From Gemmatimonadota bacterium (GTDB lineage: Bacteria; Gemmatimonadota; Gemmatimonadetes; Longimicrobiales; Gaopeijiaceae), in the NCBI GenBank assembly GCA_024638325.1, contig JAHEKM010000012.1, forward strand, positions 1-38,557: a DNA stretch of 38,557 nucleotides, in the 5' to 3' direction. Each line of letters opens with the position of its first letter. Position 1 is the stretch's first letter. A program made the translations under genes and the position numbers. The notes under the pieces were generated by a model. That model was not told the origin of the DNA. It did no database searches and saw only the letters and a list, made by a program, of their open reading frames with translations. Shown in pieces: positions 35,938 to 38,557 of the stretch.

Positions 35938-36043
35938 CACGGCTCGCGGGGGTCGTGTGGCTCTGGGACGGGCAGGGTGATCGGAGCGGGGAGGCCTGGC
36001 GCGGGGCAAGGGCGGGGCTCGAACGCTCGCTCGCGCGAGTGCC

Positions 36044-37255
36044 CTACCGCCTCAGCAAGACCTCCAAGGTCCGGCCTTGCCTCACCAGCGAGATCGGCAG
36101 GGCCTCTCCCGAGCGGGAGACGCCGAAGCGGAGCTCTTCGACGGATCGGACCCCGACCTGGTCGATGCGGGTGATGACGTCACCTGGGATCAGTCCAGCC
36201 ATGGCGGCGGGGGTCCCGGGGGCCACGTCGACGATGAGGACGCCGTTCTCAACGGCGAAGTACTGGGCGAGCTCGGGTCGGAGGTCGATGACGTGGGCGC
36301 CGGCGACCATGTTGCTGCCGACGACGTAGGGCGTCAGCGGCCGGAAGACCGGCGTCTGGTCCGGGGCGGCCGGTGGTGGTGCAGGCGTCGCCGACGGGGC
36401 CCACACGGGTACGGGGGACGACCAGCCAGGCACGATGTACTCGACGCCCGCCGATGCTCGGGCTGCATCGGACATCGCTGCCCGCAGCTCGGCGGACTGC
36501 CTGGTCACCTCCTCGATCGAGGCCCTCAAGCGCCCCAGGTCCTCCTCGGCCTCGCGGGCCGCCCTCCGGCTGAGCGAGGCCAGCCGGAGCTTGTCCAGCT
36601 GGGCCTCCTCCTGCCGACGAAGGTCGTCACGGGCGCGGGTGAGCGCCTCCATCGCCTGACGGAGCGAGTCGTGGGCTTCCCCACGGAACACGAAGAACTC
36701 GAAGGGCGCGTTGACCCCCCCGTCCGTCTGTGTCTCATCTACGAGCCGAATGGTGCCTCTGCCGCGCGCATCGTCGTCGCGGTCGGCGTTCATCTGAACG
36801 AGCCGTACGCGCAGAGAGTCCATCGCCCGAACCATGGTCTCGACCATGGCGTCGGTCTCCGTTGCCACCCTGACGGTCCGAGTGCGGACGTCGTCCGGAC
36901 GTTCGGCCGCCCTGACGACGACCTCGCGGCGACGTCCGTCGCGCTCGATTCGCACGCGTACACGCTCGCCCACTCGCAGGCGGAGCCGCTCGGGCAGCGC
37001 CAGGAAGTCCTCGGCTCCTCGCAGGTCGTTGATGGACACGAGCCTGTCGCCGGGGCGCAGTCCGGCCTCCTCAGCGGGGCTCCCCTGCCGCACGTCCTCG
37101 ATGAACACGAGGGTCCGGTCGTCGGCGCGCCCGCCCACGACGCGAACGTCGAGCGAGATACCGATCCACCCGTCGCGCTCGCGCTGTGCGGACGCCGGCT
37201 GGGCGACCGTCACCAGCACACCGAGGGCCAGGAGCCCGACCGAAGCTCGTCTCAT
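36044..37255 (-). CDS. secreted tandem-PDZ protein without protease domain
   Basis: Signal peptide MRRASVGLLALGVLVTVAQPASAQ; PDZ1 GWIGISLDVRVV...VRQGSPAEEAGLRPGDRLVSINDL; PDZ2 GVLIVDVAPGTPAAMAGLIPGDVITRIDQVGVRSVEELRFGV; coiled-coil between. Confidence 0.85.
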   Translation of the reverse strand: MRRASVGLLALGVLVTVAQPASAQRERDGWIGISLDVRVVGGRADDRTLVFIEDVRQGSPAEEAGLRPGDRLVSINDLRGAEDFLALPERLRLRVGERVRVRIERDGRRREVVVRAAERPDDVRTRTVRVATETDAMVETMVRAMDSLRVRLVQMNADRDDDARGRGTIRLVDETQTDGGVNAPFEFFVFRGEAHDSLRQAMEALTRARDDLRRQEEAQLDKLRLASLSRRAAREAEEDLGRLRASIEEVTRQSAELRAAMSDAARASAGVEYIVPGWSSPVPVWAPSATPAPPPAAPDQTPVFRPLTPYVVGSNMVAGAHVIDLRPELAQYFAVENGVLIVDVAPGTPAAMAGLIPGDVITRIDQVGVRSVEELRFGVSRSGEALPISLVRQGRTLEVLLRR

Positions 37256-37256
37256 A

Positions 37257-37898
37257 TCAGAACCAGTTGTCTTCCGTGAGCGAGACCATGCGCGCGGCAG
37301 CGTTGCGCTCAGCCAAGGCAGAGGCCAGGAAGCCGTTGAGGAATGGGTCGGCCGGCGCCTGCCGCACGGCCGCCTGGCTGACGGATACGAGCTGCTCGAG
37401 CGCCGCATACCGGCTGTACGGGTCCGAGCCGGAATCGTCGACGCCGTCCTCGGCCAGCAGGTCGCGGTAGGTGGATACGGCGGTCACGTAGCGTGTCTCG
37501 GCCTCGCGCACCGCGCTCGCGGCTTCCTCCACCGTGGACGCGACGGGCGCGGGTCGGGCGCTCTCGCGCGCCATGAGTCCGGCCCCCGTCGCGGCGCCGG
37601 CGAAGAAGAGGACGATCGCGGCGGCGGCGGGCATCCACGCCGGGGTGCGTGCGAGACCGAGCTTGCTGAGCGGCGTCGCGTCGCTCACCAGCCCCTCCGA
37701 TCGCAGTTGCGCCTCGAGGACCTCCCAGTCACCGAGGGGCGGCATGATCTCGGGGAGCGTCGCAAGCGCCTCGGTCTGATCGCGCAGCGCGGCCAGCTCG
37801 TCGGCACAGATCTCGCACGCGTCGAGGTGCTCCGTCTCCGCCGGGCCGGGACTTCCGTCCACGAGCCTGGCCAACGTCTCAGCGGTCAAATGCTCCAT
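37257..37898 (-). CDS. zinc-finger anti-sigma factor with one TM
   Basis: MEHLTAETLARLVDGSPGPAETEHLDACEICADELAALRDQ (HxxxCxxC), TM AAAAIVLFFAGAATGAGLMA. Confidence 0.85.
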   Translation of the reverse strand: MEHLTAETLARLVDGSPGPAETEHLDACEICADELAALRDQTEALATLPEIMPPLGDWEVLEAQLRSEGLVSDATPLSKLGLARTPAWMPAAAAIVLFFAGAATGAGLMARESARPAPVASTVEEAASAVREAETRYVTAVSTYRDLLAEDGVDDSGSDPYSRYAALEQLVSVSQAAVRQAPADPFLNGFLASALAERNAAARMVSLTEDNWF

Positions 37899-38467
37899 GC
37901 TTCTGCTCCATGTTCCTGCACGGACCCGGACAGCGAGGAAAGCATCTCCCTCATCTTGGCCCGAGCCTTGAATAGTTGTGACTTCGACGTCCCGGACGTC
38001 ACGCCCAGCACGTCCCCGATCTCCTCGTGGGTGTATCCCTCCACGTCGTGGAGAATCAGGACCTGCCTCATGCCCTCTGGGAGCTTGTCGAGCGCTCCCT
38101 CGAGTCGCTTCCTGAGAAGCGAGTCGTTCTGGGCGGGGGCCACGGGGATCTCCTCAGGAGGCGGCGCCTCGCGGCGTGTTCTCGTCTCGGCCTTCCGCAG
38201 CGCCTGGAGCGCGGAATTCACGGCGATCCTGTGCAGCCACGTCGAGAAGCGCGCGTCTCCTCTGAATGTGGGCAAGGCACGGATCGCGCGGATCCACGCG
38301 TCCTGTGCGTAGTCCTGCGCGAGGTCGTCGTCTGCAGCGATACGGCGCACGACGGCATACACCCGCGGCGCGTACCGGTCGTACAGCGTCCGGATTGCGC
38401 GGGCGTCTCCTTCCGTCGCGAGACGTATCAGCTCGCGTTCCTTGTCCTGCCGGTAAGGATCGCTCAT
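37886..38467 (-). CDS. ECF-type RNA polymerase sigma factor
   Basis: IRTLYDRYAPRVYAVVRRIAADDDLAQDYAQDAWIRAIRALPTFRGDARFSTWLHRIAVNSALQALRK; QVLILHDVEGYTHEEIGDVLGVTSGTSKSQLFKARAKMREML. Confidence 0.94.
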   Translation of the reverse strand: MSDPYRQDKERELIRLATEGDARAIRTLYDRYAPRVYAVVRRIAADDDLAQDYAQDAWIRAIRALPTFRGDARFSTWLHRIAVNSALQALRKAETRTRREAPPPEEIPVAPAQNDSLLRKRLEGALDKLPEGMRQVLILHDVEGYTHEEIGDVLGVTSGTSKSQLFKARAKMREMLSSLSGSVQEHGAEAWSI

Positions 38468-38557
38468 TCAGGTGCTTCGATGCGCAGCGGCACGTCCTGG
38501 GTTGCCCAAGAAACTCGGCGCCGCATCGGCGGGTCGAGTATGTTATCGCCCTCCGCT

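Noticed and set aside
36010-36035. GTTCGAGCCCC (minus strand) resembling a tRNA T-arm
   Set aside because: No matching T-stem, anticodon arm or acceptor stem could be built around it.
36030-36039. CTCGCGCGAG palindrome near the PDZ gene stop
   Set aside because: 10-nt GC-rich palindrome with no loop or T-tract; expected by chance at this GC.
1-38557. CRISPR arrays, transposases, integrases, phage genes, rRNA/tRNA
   Set aside because: No direct-repeat/spacer pattern, transposase-like ORF, structural phage gene or RNA gene signature was seen.

Overview
High-GC bacterial chromosomal window. Gene content and style suggest a Gemmatimonadota-like genome, but this is inference from memory, not a search. 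About 38 protein-coding genes were recognised. I found no rRNA, tRNA, CRISPR array, transposase or prophage. Housekeeping genes include glyS, nfuA-like, nth, carB, priA, ytoQ, an NSS-family Na+ symporter, M24 and M6 peptidases, an HDAC/AcuC-like deacetylase, an HNH nuclease and a PA0069/Rv2578c-like radical SAM protein. Three separate ECF sigma-factor loci occur in 38 kb: (i) sigma / zinc-finger anti-sigma / TonB-dependent receptor at 3.5-7.1 kb; (ii) sigma / small single-TM protein / Spy-CnrX-like periplasmic protein / MacAB-like ABC efflux system at 30.6-35.7 kb, preceded by an ECF-type promoter; (iii) sigma / zinc-finger anti-sigma / tandem-PDZ protein without a protease domain at 36.0-38.5 kb. 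The most interesting signals are: the CnrYXH-like layout of locus (ii) wired to an ABC exporter; a ~179-nt nested inverted-repeat element (35759-35937) in the gap between two convergent operons; a 38-aa MetS-like small ORF separated from its likely NSS transporter by 6 kb; a dockerin-like C-terminal tail on the M6 protease, translationally coupled to a small lipoprotein; and a recurring -10-like hexamer 5-6 nt before several ATGs, suggesting leaderless transcripts.
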